Shown here: positions 50,434 through 58,924 of the stretch, piece after piece
Numbering within the stretch: the stretch's first letter is position 1
Layout: each line of letters begins with the position of its first letter
NCBI RefSeq assembly: GCF_002835735.1
Contig: NZ_PISD01000031.1
Span: 1-64,000 of the forward strand
DNA: 64,000 nucleotides
Source of the DNA: Cytobacillus horneckiae
Lineage (GTDB): Bacteria; Bacillota; Bacilli; Bacillales; Cytobacillaceae
Direction: 5' to 3'
Notes under the pieces: generated by a model
Told to the model about the DNA's origin: nothing
Database searches by the model: none
What the model saw: the letters and a program-made list of their open reading frames with translations, nothing else
Translations under genes and position numbers: made by a program

Positions 50434-51171
50434 TTAAAATGATCGGAATTTCTCCTCAACATAGGGCATGCTGGACGGAACTGAGACAACTTCTAATTCA
50501 GGATACCGAAGCGCCGACAATTTATTTCCAAATACGGCTCCAGTATCGATATTAAAAGTTTTATTTATGATACGAACTTCCTTTACTGGTGTATGTCCGT
50601 ATACAATGATAGCCTCTCCCTTATAATCCACTGCCCAATCAGCTCGAATAGGGGAGCCGTCTTCATGGGTTTTCCCATTGATATCTCCATAAAGTACAAA
50701 GGTTTTCACTTTTTTATTATTTAGACCGATTAACTCCTGTTTAATGCCTGCATGTGCTAAAATTAGTTGCCCATTATCCAACACATGATATAGCGGTGAG
50801 TTTTCATATAGCATAATAAAATCTTTGCGAACAGCTTGCTTTTGTTGATCATCTAATTTGGTGAATTCTTGTACTGTTGTCTCCAAGCCATGTGTAATTT
50901 GTACATTATTGCCGAGAAAATAGCGGTACAGTTTATTGCAATGGTTCCCTGGTACATAAAAAGCGAGCTCATTCTTTACAAGTCGACACACTAGTTGAAG
51001 CGTTTTTATTGAATGCGGTCCTCTGTCAGCAAGATCTCCAATAAAGGCTAATTTCCTGTTATCTTTGTGGACTGGATAGCCTTCTTTGGACCAGTCGTAT
51101 CCTAATTCTATCGTCAGCTGCTTCAATTCATTATAGCAGCCGTGTATGTCTCCGATAATATCAAGCTTCAT
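50434..51171 (-). CDS. prpE: Bis(5'-nucleosyl)-tetraphosphatase PrpE
   Basis: A metallophosphatase that splits Ap4A and acts as a protein phosphatase in B. subtilis germination. The 245-residue protein has [26 protein letters not shown] and the later HAGIK and YGHTPV motifs that bind the two metals. The ATG at 51171 has AGAGGTG about nine bases before it; the upstream extension of 32 residues is not supported. It converges on yjbO and diverges from yjbQ. Confidence 0.92.
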   Translation of the reverse strand: MKLDIIGDIHGCYNELKQLTIELGYDWSKEGYPVHKDNRKLAFIGDLADRGPHSIKTLQLVCRLVKNELAFYVPGNHCNKLYRYFLGNNVQITHGLETTVQEFTKLDDQQKQAVRKDFIMLYENSPLYHVLDNGQLILAHAGIKQELIGLNNKKVKTFVLYGDINGKTHEDGSPIRADWAVDYKGEAIIVYGHTPVKEVRIINKTFNIDTGAVFGNKLSALRYPELEVVSVPSSMPYVEEKFRSF

Positions 51172-51336
51172 CGTCCTACACCTCTTTTTAATAGTTATTA
51201 TCTCCACATTTACATACCAAATATGTTTAGGGAAATGATTATATAAGAAACTACTTTTTATTTGCATTATTATTCATCCTATGTTTTGATGTTAAATCTA
51301 AGCAAAAAATATGTATTGTGAAAAAGGAGTGAGATG

Positions 51337-53190
51337 ATGGAAGGACACGGTGCTTCACTTACATCACTAATGATTGTAATTATTATTGCTTTTATTACGC
51401 CGATCGTATTGCATCGCCTTAAAATTAATTTTATTCCTGTGGTGGTAGCTGAAATCATCATGGGATTAATTATAGGTAAAAGCGGTTTTAACCTTGTACA
51501 GGAGGATATGTGGCTTGAGACGCTATCGACATTAGGGTTTATTTTCTTAATGTTTTTAAGCGGACTCGAAATTGATTTTACGGCATTTTCCTCAAAAAAG
51601 AAAAAAGAAGTGCTGCCAAATGGGAAGATGGAGCCTAACACATTTTTAGCAGCAACCATCGTTTTTCTGGGAATATTTATCGCTTCAGTTGGTTTATCCT
51701 ATATTTTCGTACTTGCTGGATTTATAGACAACGTATTTTTAATGACATTAATTATTTCAACCATTTCGCTTGGGGTTGTCGTACCAACATTAAAAGAAGG
51801 CAAACTAATGAAATCTGCCATAGGTCAAATAATCTTACTAGTGGCGGTTATTGCTGATCTAGTCACGATGATCCTGCTGGCAGTGTTCGTCTCCTTAAAT
51901 GATGGAGGGGAAGGAAATACTTGGCTCTTACTTGTATTATTTGCTGCTGGTGTGGTGCTTTACTTTGTAGGAAAGCGATTTAAAAACAGAAATTTTCTCG
52001 ACGGCATGTCAACTGGAACTGTTCAAATTGGCACACGGGCAGTCTTTGCTTTAATTATTTTCCTTGTAGCATTATCTGAAAGCGTAGGAGCGGAAAATAT
52101 TTTAGGCGCTTTCTTGGCGGGGGTGCTTGTCTCATTGCTTGCTCCAAATCAGGAGCTAGTGCATAAGCTTGATTCTTTTGGGTATGGTTTTCTCATTCCA
52201 ATTTTCTTTGTGATGGTAGGAGTTGACCTTGATTTATGGGCTTTATTTGGTGATGTGAAGCTTTTATTATTCATTCCGCTATTGTTAATTGCACTATTAT
52301 TGTCCAAATTGCTGCCTGTATTTTTCTTGAAGAGATGGTATAATACATCAACAGTAATGGCATCAGGCTTTCTGCTGACGTCAACATTATCTCTCGTAAT
52401 CGCAGCAGCAACCATTGGTGAGAGGATGGGTGTGATTACTCCTGAAATGTCAGGAATTCTCATCCTTGTCGCAGTAATCACCAGTATTTTTACACCAATT
52501 GTATTTAAAAAACTAATGCCGAAGGAAGCTGCCAAAGAAAAACAGCTTAAGCTAGCTTTTGTTGGTGCGAATCAGCTTACTATGCCTGTATCAAAAGAAC
52601 TGGAATCTGATTTGTACGATACTACTGTGTACCATACTTTCCAGGAAAAAGAAAACCAAATAACTGATTCAGTTTTTGAAATCGAGGAAATTGAGAATTT
52701 TTCACTTGAGTGCTTACAGAAGTCTGGAATTCTTGAATCAGATATTGCCGTTATCTCAACTGGACATGAAACTAAAAATATCGAATTAGCGATCGCCTTA
52801 AAACAAGAAGGGATTGAGAGGGTCATTTGCCGTATAGAAAGTCCATCTATGGAAGATAAATTAAAAGAGCATGAAATAGAGGCCTTTTCTTCAATACTGT
52901 CAACTAAAATGCTTCTCCGTGCATTAATTGAGACGCCTAGTGTAATCAATATTTTGGAGAATCAAGAAACGGCACTTTATGAAATTGAATTAAGGAATCG
53001 AAAATTTGAAGGGATGATTTTAAGGAGATTTCCTTTTACCGGAGACGTCATTTTCGTCAGGATTTTTCGCGGGAACGACTCGATTGTCCCTCATGGTGAT
53101 ACGGAATTATTATTAAAAGATCGTTTAATCGTGACAGGATCAAGAAAATACGTGGAAGAGTTAAAATGGGAGCTAGAACTAGGTGAATAA
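51337..53190 (+). CDS. yjbQ: CPA2-family cation/proton antiporter YjbQ with TrkA-N and TrkA-C domains
   Basis: A 617-residue KefB-like protein: about 12 membrane helices (residues 5-390), a Rossmann-like TrkA-N domain (about 405-530, LAFVGANQLTMPVSKELE) and a TrkA-C domain (about 540-617, ELLLKDRLIVTGSRKYVEEL). It likely exchanges K+ or Na+ for protons, controlled by nucleotides at its cytoplasmic part. Two ATGs (51334, 51337) follow AAAGGAG; the second has better spacing. Neighbouring prpE is on the other strand, as in B. subtilis. Confidence 0.87.
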   Translation: MEGHGASLTSLMIVIIIAFITPIVLHRLKINFIPVVVAEIIMGLIIGKSGFNLVQEDMWLETLSTLGFIFLMFLSGLEIDFTAFSSKKKKEVLPNGKMEPNTFLAATIVFLGIFIASVGLSYIFVLAGFIDNVFLMTLIISTISLGVVVPTLKEGKLMKSAIGQIILLVAVIADLVTMILLAVFVSLNDGGEGNTWLLLVLFAAGVVLYFVGKRFKNRNFLDGMSTGTVQIGTRAVFALIIFLVALSESVGAENILGAFLAGVLVSLLAPNQELVHKLDSFGYGFLIPIFFVMVGVDLDLWALFGDVKLLLFIPLLLIALLLSKLLPVFFLKRWYNTSTVMASGFLLTSTLSLVIAAATIGERMGVITPEMSGILILVAVITSIFTPIVFKKLMPKEAAKEKQLKLAFVGANQLTMPVSKELESDLYDTTVYHTFQEKENQITDSVFEIEEIENFSLECLQKSGILESDIAVISTGHETKNIELAIALKQEGIERVICRIESPSMEDKLKEHEIEAFSSILSTKMLLRALIETPSVINILENQETALYEIELRNRKFEGMILRRFPFTGDVIFVRIFRGNDSIVPHGDTELLLKDRLIVTGSRKYVEELKWELELGE

Positions 53191-53293
53191 ATAGTTTTGA
53201 ATAACAGGACGGCTTTAATAGAGCCGTCTATTTTAATTTATGACGATACAGTTTTATTTTTCAGCTTTCTTTTTTCAACATTGTATTGTAAAA

Positions 53294-53310
53294 TTAGCAC
53301 TAGGTACTAA
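53294..53310 (+). promoter_or_regulatory. FapR operator of fabI
   Basis: TTAGCACTAGGTACTAA; its complement reads TTAGTACCTAGTGCTAA, very near the FapR consensus. A -10 TAAAAT (53289-53294) abuts it, so the operator covers the start region. fabI is a FapR target in B. subtilis. Confidence 0.85.
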
Positions 53311-53343
53311 TAACTTGTGTTAATAATGTTAGGGGGATATATA

Positions 53344-54114
53344 ATGACGATATCACTTGAAGGAAAAACGTTTGTAGTAATGGGAGTAGCTAATAAGAGA
53401 AGTATTGCTTGGGGCATTGCGCGTTCGCTTTACGAGTCTGGCGCCAATTTGATTTTTACTTATGCCGGAGAACGTTTGGAGAAAAGTGTCCGCGATTTAG
53501 TTGAAACACTTGATGGTGTAAACCCGCTAGTCCTGCCATGTGATGTAACCAATGATGAAGATATTGCCAGCTGTTTCGCACAAATTAAAGAAGCTGCAGG
53601 TACGATACATGGTGTGGCACATTGTATCGCGTTCGCTAATAAGGAAGAGCTACAAGGGGAATACATGAATACAACAAGAGACGGATTCCTGCTTGCGCAT
53701 AATATTAGCTCATATTCATTAACTGCTGTTGCTAAAGAAGCAAGAGGACTTATGACAGAGGGTGGAAGCATTGTTACACTTACTTATCTTGGCGGCGAGC
53801 GTGCGATTAAAAACTATAATGTAATGGGTGTAGCCAAAGCTTCACTTGATGCAAGTGTTAAGTACTTAGCAGCTGACCTTGGAAAAGACGGAATTAGAGT
53901 CAATTCAATTTCAGCAGGTCCGATTCGTACGCTATCAGCAAAAGGTATTGGCGAGTTTAACTCCATCCTTAAAGAGATAGAAGAAAATGCACCACTACAA
54001 CGCACAACAACTCCTGAAGAAGTGGGAGATACAGCAGTGTTTCTATTCAGTCAGCTATCACGCGGCATAACAGGAGAAAATATTCATGTCGATTCAGGAT
54101 ATCATATTCGCTAA
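53344..54114 (+). CDS. fabI: Enoyl-ACP reductase FabI
   Basis: Does the last step of each fatty-acid elongation cycle and is the target of triclosan. The 256-residue protein belongs to the short-chain dehydrogenases: GVANKRSIAWGIARSL near residue 14, catalytic Tyr148 in TLTYLGGERA, and the Tyr158-(x6)-Lys165 pair. The ATG at 53344 lies after AGGGGGAT; the longer frame overlaps the FapR box. With fabH-fabF it is the second FapR gene of the window. Confidence 0.96.
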   Translation: MTISLEGKTFVVMGVANKRSIAWGIARSLYESGANLIFTYAGERLEKSVRDLVETLDGVNPLVLPCDVTNDEDIASCFAQIKEAAGTIHGVAHCIAFANKEELQGEYMNTTRDGFLLAHNISSYSLTAVAKEARGLMTEGGSIVTLTYLGGERAIKNYNVMGVAKASLDASVKYLAADLGKDGIRVNSISAGPIRTLSAKGIGEFNSILKEIEENAPLQRTTTPEEVGDTAVFLFSQLSRGITGENIHVDSGYHIR

Positions 54115-54130
54115 AAAAACTGACTCCAAT

Positions 54131-54198
54131 ATGGAAGTATCAGACTCAACAACGAGGTTGAATAAATAACAAGGCTGTCAACACTTCCATGACAGCCT
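54131..54198 (+). other. Mutually exclusive stems after fabI
   Basis: ATGGAAGT (54131-54138) can pair with ACTTCCAT (54183-54190), or AGGCTGTCA (54172-54180) with TGACAGCCT (54190-54198). Both use 54190 and the second encloses the first's 3' arm, so only one can form. A terminator follows. Confidence 0.45.
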
Positions 54199-54201
54199 GA
54201 G

Positions 54202-54229
54202 CCCCTTCAATGAATTGGAGGGGTTTTTT
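54202..54229 (+). terminator. Terminator after fabI
   Basis: CCCCTTCAAT / ATTGGAGGGG stem (one G-T pair), then six T. Confidence 0.9.
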
Positions 54230-54797
54230 AATACTACCTTTTAGATTTTGCTAGAAAAATTGATATTCTAGCATGATCACTTTTAGTGGAAAAGTATGAG
54301 CTTAGCAGGCAATCTAAAATTGGCTATAGAGTGGGTGGTCTTTATTGAAATTTGTTATATTGTCCTAACTGATCATTATTAAAAATTCATCAAAAATTTA
54401 AGTGGATGATTAAAAGATGAGGGCCATTGGATAAACCCATTACGTATTAGAAGGTTAATGAAGGATGGATTGACCTTTTTCCTTTCGTCCAAGAATGATA
54501 GGGATAGACAATATATACCTCATGTTACATTTTATTTTAGTTATCTTCGACCAGATGAAGATAATCTATTTTCTCTTATTCAAGCTTCTCTTCCTACAAG
54601 TTAATTTTTACATCATCCCAACTAGAATGAGAAGGCTGCGATTCTACTATTTCCAGTACAAATAATTAGGAGAGTATTCATACATTAAGATAAAGTAATA
54701 AAATTTTAATGGATTGTTTCAATTTAATTTTCCTATGTTGAAAATAATTAAGGCGATTTTATTGGCTGTTTTAAACTTTTTTGTGATTAAAAAATGA
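54230..54797 (+). other. Gene-poor stretch with a possible gene remnant
   Basis: No intact gene. A 48-codon frame at 54458-54604 (MKDGLTFFLSSK start, ending ASLPTS) runs back in frame to 54412 without another start and looks protein-like, but has no ribosome binding site. It may be the worn end of a lost gene. Confidence 0.35.
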
Positions 54798-54824
54798 ACG
54801 CCCATTTTTTTAGAACATATAATG
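54798..54824 (+). promoter_or_regulatory. Sigma-K-type promoter of cotO, candidate
   Basis: AC (54798-54799), 16 bases, and CATATAATG (eight of nine against CATANNNTA). Confidence 0.5.
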
Positions 54825-54860
54825 CATGTGTAAATAAAAAATGAAGGGTGTGTACGAAGG

Positions 54861-55424
54861 ATGAACGTAAAAAATAAAAGGCAGCCGCTGCTTTATATTC
54901 ATCAGCCTGATCTTTCATTTCCACAGACATCGATGCAAACGACATTTTCGAGTAAACAGGCAGTGGTTGAGGAAGAGGAAAAAGCAGCAGCACAATTAAA
55001 TATAGATGAAATGGCAGAAAAAGCGGAAGCGAGTGCCATTGAAGAGATAGCAAAGGATGAAGTAATTGAAGAAAAGAAAGCAGAGGAAATCCAGAATAAA
55101 GCGGATTTAGCATCATATGGAACAGAGGCGAAAGTACAGGAAGTCATATCAGAATTTGAAAAAGTGCAAAACAACGAAAGAAAAGGGCTGCAAAGGATAA
55201 AAAAATTTAAAGAAATGAATAAATTAGAACGGATAGATTATTTACTTCATTTTCCTAAGCAGCTGCCTCCGGTTCCGTGTGTGTTTATAAGTGAAGGGGA
55301 AGAAGTCCGCGGATTTATTGTATCCTCTGAAAACGATGAAATAAAAGTGAGGACGCTTGATGGGAATATTCAAACAATTGATTTACAATTATTAAAAACA
55401 ATAAAAATGATTGGTTTTAGGTAA
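54861..55424 (+). CDS. cotO: Spore coat protein CotO
   Basis: A 187-residue coat-morphogenesis protein. The N-terminal RQPLLYIHQPDL, a long Glu/Ala/Lys helical middle (residues 35-110), and the conserved C-terminal domain LERIDYLLHFPKQLPPVPC and TIDLQLLKTIKMIGFR fit CotO (YjbX). The acidic, low-complexity middle is probably a coiled coil. It follows fabI as in B. subtilis and faces the CotZ-type gene. Confidence 0.85.
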   Translation: MNVKNKRQPLLYIHQPDLSFPQTSMQTTFSSKQAVVEEEEKAAAQLNIDEMAEKAEASAIEEIAKDEVIEEKKAEEIQNKADLASYGTEAKVQEVISEFEKVQNNERKGLQRIKKFKEMNKLERIDYLLHFPKQLPPVPCVFISEGEEVRGFIVSSENDEIKVRTLDGNIQTIDLQLLKTIKMIGFR

Positions 55425-55448
55425 ATGACTCTTACTTATTAATAAAAA

Positions 55449-55471
55449 GGCCAGCCGGATATCGACTGGCC
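55449..55471. terminator. Two-way hairpin between cotO and the CotZ-type gene
   Basis: GGCCAG / CTGGCC with an inner CCG/CG stem; T-rich on the plus strand further on. Confidence 0.65.
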
Positions 55472-55484
55472 ATATTTTAAAAGT

Positions 55485-56021
55485 TTAATCTTCGTATTCC
55501 GCACAAGTATCAAGATTTATATGAACATCTTCAATACACTGCACAGCACAGAAGCAATCTAAATCAACAGTAATACAGCTATCAGTGCTACGGAATCCAT
55601 CCACTTTACAAATCTTTGATAAGTCGATGCAACAGCCATCAACGATATCTGCTGTTTCATAGCATCCATTTGACACTTCTTTTACCGGCTCCAATACTCT
55701 AAGTGTAGCACAGCAATTGTCAAATACTTCTTCTACTCTAAAGAAGATTGAAGTACATGCACAATTATCAACGTTTGTCATAAATGCATGAAATGGTGAC
55801 CCGTCCGCATTGCTTAAAACAAATACACGCGTGTTAGGACGACGTTTTCTTCTTCTCTTTTTATCATTTTTTGGTGAGATAGAGCCAATTGGTTCAAGGA
55901 AGCAGCTTGAGCCGCATTCGCAATCTTTTTCGTGTACTTCATCTTGGATATCTTTTATAGCACGGACTACTTCACACACACAACTTCTGTGTTTGTGATC
56001 GTCTTTTTTTCCACTACCCAT
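55485..56021 (-). CDS. cotZ: Cysteine-rich outer coat/exosporium protein, CotZ/CotY/ExsY family
   Basis: A 178-residue protein with 18 cysteines in pairs (CVC, CEC, CAC, CC, CFC), which form disulfide-linked coat layers. A basic patch KKRRRKRRPNTR at about residue 53 is followed by the conserved FVLSNADGSPFHAFMTNVD block. It is longer than B. subtilis CotZ by roughly 30 residues, mainly from that basic linker. The ATG follows AGGAGGAAAAA. Only one member is visible here, where B. subtilis has the cotVWXYZ cluster, so it could be called CotY as well. Confidence 0.88.
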   Translation of the reverse strand: MGSGKKDDHKHRSCVCEVVRAIKDIQDEVHEKDCECGSSCFLEPIGSISPKNDKKRRRKRRPNTRVFVLSNADGSPFHAFMTNVDNCACTSIFFRVEEVFDNCCATLRVLEPVKEVSNGCYETADIVDGCCIDLSKICKVDGFRSTDSCITVDLDCFCAVQCIEDVHINLDTCAEYED

Positions 56022-56062
56022 ATTGTTTTTCCTCCTTATTTATTTCTTGTGATCTACATTAA

Positions 56063-56090
56063 TAACATATTGGAGAAACAGGCAATGGGT
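56063..56090 (-). promoter_or_regulatory. Sigma-K-type promoter of the CotZ-type gene, candidate
   Basis: On the minus strand AC (56089-56090), 17 bases, then AATATGTTA (eight of nine against CATANNNTA). Confidence 0.4.
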
Positions 56091-56097
56091 AACGGAC

Positions 56098-56130
56098 AAA
56101 CGCCTTGTTTTGTAAAAAAATAGGCGTATT
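56098..56130 (+). terminator. Hairpin with T run upstream of yjcA
   Basis: ACGCCT / AGGCGT stem with an 18-base loop, then TATTTTT; weak. Confidence 0.4.
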
Positions 56131-56156
56131 TTTAATTTAATTAATAGGAGTGTTTG

Positions 56157-56516
56157 ATGATGGATATAAGTTCTTTTGAATTTATTTTAATAGGACTTGC
56201 AACCTTTCGATTGACTAGATTAATTGTATTTGACCAGATTACAGAATGGATGAGAGCACCTTTTATGAAAGAAATAGATGAGGAAAATGAAAACGGTGAA
56301 ATGAGCACATATATTGTTCCTAAAGAAGGTGGCATATTTGGTTTTTTTGGGAAGTTATTAAGCTGTTACTGGTGCACAGGTGTATGGTCCTCAATTATTC
56401 TATGTGTGCTTTATTTTTGGTGGCATCCTTACGGCAGCTATCTAATAATTCTTCTGGCTGTGGCATCATTGGCAGCTATAATTGAGGCGATTATGCAAAA
56501 GTGGATAATCGATTAA
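56157..56516 (+). CDS. yjcA: Sporulation membrane protein YjcA (DUF1360)
   Basis: A 119-residue protein with DUF1360 features: LATFRLTRLIVFDQITEWMR near the N-terminus, CYWCTGVW at the middle, and hydrophobic helices at about 3-20, 65-95 and 96-115. A TTG and two ATGs are adjacent (56154-56162); the ATG at 56157 has the best distance to AGGAG. In B. subtilis yjcA follows the coat cluster and is expressed in sporulation. The function is unknown. Confidence 0.8.
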   Translation: MMDISSFEFILIGLATFRLTRLIVFDQITEWMRAPFMKEIDEENENGEMSTYIVPKEGGIFGFFGKLLSCYWCTGVWSSIILCVLYFWWHPYGSYLIILLAVASLAAIIEAIMQKWIID

Positions 56517-56535
56517 ACTTAGGCTAATCAATTAT

Positions 56536-56562
56536 ACAAGCACTTCTTAATTGCATAGTTTA
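56536..56562 (+). promoter_or_regulatory. Sigma-K-type promoter of the 40-residue peptide
   Basis: AC (56536-56537), a 16-base spacer, and CATAGTTTA (56554-56562), a full match to the sigma-K pattern AC-N16-CATANNNTA. The ATG lies 40 bases on. Confidence 0.65.
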
Positions 56563-56601
56563 TATTAGGAAGCATTTTCTTAGTATGAGGAGTGATTGTA
56601 T

Positions 56602-56724
56602 ATGAATAAGAAAATGGTATCAAATAAAGCGGCATTTAAAAAGAGAATGACAGAAAAGAGCAAGTTTGTTAAGAAATCATCAGGTTGCGGTTGTGGAAAA
56701 AAGTTAAAAAAAAATAATGATTGA
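56602..56724 (+). CDS. Small Lys-rich Cys-containing peptide, probably a spore protein
   Basis: A 40-residue frame with GAGGAGTG before the ATG and a terminator directly after it, so it is a real gene by its signals. The product has about 15 lysines or arginines and the motif SGCGCGKK near residue 27. It has no membrane segment. I do not recognise a family. A sigma-K-type promoter and coat or spore genes on both sides point to late mother-cell expression and perhaps cross-linking into the coat. Confidence 0.7.
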   Translation: MNKKMVSNKAAFKKRMTEKSKFVKKSSGCGCGKKLKKNND

Positions 56725-56755
56725 AAAGTCGGGTCTAAGCTCCGGCTTTTTTTAT
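56725..56755 (+). terminator. Terminator of the 40-residue peptide gene
   Basis: AAGTCGG / CCGGCTT stem with one G-T pair, then seven T. Confidence 0.8.
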
Positions 56756-56934
56756 TGCTTTCTTCATTTAAATTCTAGGGCTTCACTAAGATAAATCGCT
56801 TTTATCTTAGTGAAAGGTTCGCTTTTCAGTGACTTCATATAAATAAACTTTAAACATTCCTAAAAGTGTTTGGATAAGATGTATTTTTTTAGAGAAAATA
56901 ATGTTTAAAGACTTTTACATAGGAAGGGAAGCTA

Positions 56935-57402
56935 ATGAAAAAAATTATAGGAATGGTTTTAATAATTATGCTCATAACAGGCTGCAGTAAGCATGAGTCA
57001 GAAGAAGCTCCGTTATCGCTCGTAAAAGTGACTCACCCTACACCGTCGCTTATTCAAAGTGACCATCGGGATGATGATGCAGAGCTGCTGCAAAGTATCG
57101 AGAAGGATGTAGAAGACTATAAGGAATTATATGATGCCGCGATTGTCAAAAATAAAGACCAAATATTAGTGGCATATAAAGTAAAGCATCTACAACGTTT
57201 TCATATGAAGAAAATTGAAAAGAAACTAAAGGATTCATTGGAAAAGGACTATCCAGATGTAGAGTTTATTGTCTCAAGTGACTTTAAGATTTTCTTAGAA
57301 GTAGTTGAGCTCCATGAAAAAATGAAGAGTCCTGAATTTGATGTAAAGAAAGCTGAAAAGAAGTTTAACAATATTGTTGAATTACAGAAAGAATTGACAT
57401 AG
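56935..57402 (+). CDS. YhcN/YlaJ-family sporulation lipoprotein
   Basis: A 155-residue lipoprotein: signal peptide with lipobox LITGC (Cys17), then a hydrophilic domain with KDQILVAYKVKHLQRFHMK and KKLKDSLEKDYPD, the spore-lipoprotein pattern of YhcN and YlaJ. It is 15 bases before spoVAC and so heads the operon. This arrangement (lipoprotein, spoVAC, spoVAD, spoVAE) is like that of the accessory spoVA operons. It probably sits on the inner spore membrane. No clear sigma-G promoter could be confirmed upstream. Confidence 0.75.
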   Translation: MKKIIGMVLIIMLITGCSKHESEEAPLSLVKVTHPTPSLIQSDHRDDDAELLQSIEKDVEDYKELYDAAIVKNKDQILVAYKVKHLQRFHMKKIEKKLKDSLEKDYPDVEFIVSSDFKIFLEVVELHEKMKSPEFDVKKAEKKFNNIVELQKELT

Positions 57403-57417
57403 GAAGGAGCAGATAAT

Positions 57418-57891
57418 GTGAGCGGACAAAACAAGAAAACGCCAGATCAGGAAAAATACCAGCAGTTAGAACAGAAACATGAGACAAAAAGGCCAGTGCT
57501 AAAAAATTGTATTAGAGCTTTTTGGGTCGGCGGATTGTTCTGTGTAGTTGGGCAGGCACTTACTTATTTTTACATTTACTTTTTTAATTTCACTGAACAA
57601 ACAGCGAGCAATCCAACTGTAGCCACCATGATATTTATTGCGATGCTCTTAACAGGCTTTGGAGTATATGATAGAATCGGGCAATTCGCAGGAGCTGGAA
57701 GTGCTGTGCCAGTTACAGGATTTGGCAATGCGGTTATATCTGCAGCTATTGAACATCGTACAGAAGGGTTTGTTTTAGGCGTAGGTTCTAATATGTTTAA
57801 GCTTGCCGGCTCAGTTTTGCTTTTTGGTGTTTTTTCGGCTTTTATTATCGCACTAATTAAAACAATATTAGTTTACATGGGGGTCATTTAA
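57418..57891 (+). CDS. spoVAC: Stage V sporulation protein AC
   Basis: A 157-residue membrane protein of the spore channel that moves Ca-dipicolinate. It has the SpoVAC features FWVGGLFCVVGQALTYFY, GVYDRIGQFAGAGSAVPVTG and a C-terminal helix pair. The start is GTG, after AGGAAGGAG. It overlaps spoVAD by one base (TAATG). Confidence 0.93.
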   Translation: MSGQNKKTPDQEKYQQLEQKHETKRPVLKNCIRAFWVGGLFCVVGQALTYFYIYFFNFTEQTASNPTVATMIFIAMLLTGFGVYDRIGQFAGAGSAVPVTGFGNAVISAAIEHRTEGFVLGVGSNMFKLAGSVLLFGVFSAFIIALIKTILVYMGVI

Positions 57892-58904
57892 TGCTGAAGG
57901 GTAAGCAATCATGGGTATTTAGTTCACGGCCTGCTATTGCTGCAACCGGGGTATCAGGCGGACCCTTTGAAGCAAATGGCAAGCTCGCAGCTGATTTTGA
58001 TATCCTCCATGAAGATTTATGGATGGGTGAAGATTCTTATGAAAAGGCACATCGAGTGTTAATGGAGGAAGCTAGTAGAGCAGCTTTAAGAAAAGGGCAG
58101 ATGGAAAAAAAGGATGTTCAATTTTTTTTAGGTGGAGATTTAATCAATCAAATTACACCTACGAGTTTGAGTGCAAGAGCATTGGAAATACCATACTTTG
58201 GCTTGTTTGGGGCCTGCTCAACTTCAATGGAAGGATTAGCGCTCGCTTCATTTATTATTAACAATCAAGGTGCAAATGCCATACTTACAGGAGCTGCAAG
58301 CCATAATGCAGCTGTAGAAAAGCAATTTAGATACCCAACCGAATATGGTGGGCAAAAGCCACCAACTGCTCAATGGACGGTTACTGGTGCAGGTGCGGCG
58401 CTTTTAACTAAAAATAATGGCGGCTCTGTCCCTGTAACAACATCAGCGACGATTGGCAAAGTAATGGATTTGGGATTGACAGATCCATTTAATATGGGCG
58501 GTGCGATGGCTCCGGCAGCTGCTGATACAATTGCAGCGCATTTTCAGGATTTGCAGCTTGACCCTTCACACTATGATTTAATTGTAACCGGAGATTTAGG
58601 TAAGATTGGTCAGGAAACAGCGTATGAACTGCTCACAGATAAAGGCTTGAATATAGATCAAGAAAAATTTCAAGATTGCGGATTATTAATTTATAAGGAG
58701 AATCAACCAGTGCAATCTGGCGGTAGCGGAGCAGGATGCTCTGCAACCGTATTATATGGTCACTTAATTAATCAGATGAAGCAAGGGGTTTATAAAAGAA
58801 TTCTTGTTGTTGCAACAGGTGCTCTGTTATCGCCACTAACTGTACAACAAAAAGAAACCATTCCTTGTATCGCACATGCAGTTTCTATTGAAATGCAAAA
58901 TTAA
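57891..58904 (+). CDS. spoVAD: Stage V sporulation protein AD
   Basis: A 337-residue thiolase-fold protein that binds dipicolinic acid for entry into the forespore. Markers: GPFEANGKLAADFDILHEDL near residue 22, GACSTSMEGLALASFI near residue 105 (cysteine kept), and GSGAGCSATVLYGHLI near residue 280. It begins within the spoVAC stop, so the pair is coupled. Confidence 0.94.
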   Translation: MLKGKQSWVFSSRPAIAATGVSGGPFEANGKLAADFDILHEDLWMGEDSYEKAHRVLMEEASRAALRKGQMEKKDVQFFLGGDLINQITPTSLSARALEIPYFGLFGACSTSMEGLALASFIINNQGANAILTGAASHNAAVEKQFRYPTEYGGQKPPTAQWTVTGAGAALLTKNNGGSVPVTTSATIGKVMDLGLTDPFNMGGAMAPAAADTIAAHFQDLQLDPSHYDLIVTGDLGKIGQETAYELLTDKGLNIDQEKFQDCGLLIYKENQPVQSGGSGAGCSATVLYGHLINQMKQGVYKRILVVATGALLSPLTVQQKETIPCIAHAVSIEMQN

Positions 58905-58924
58905 AATAGAAAGGAGAATATTCA

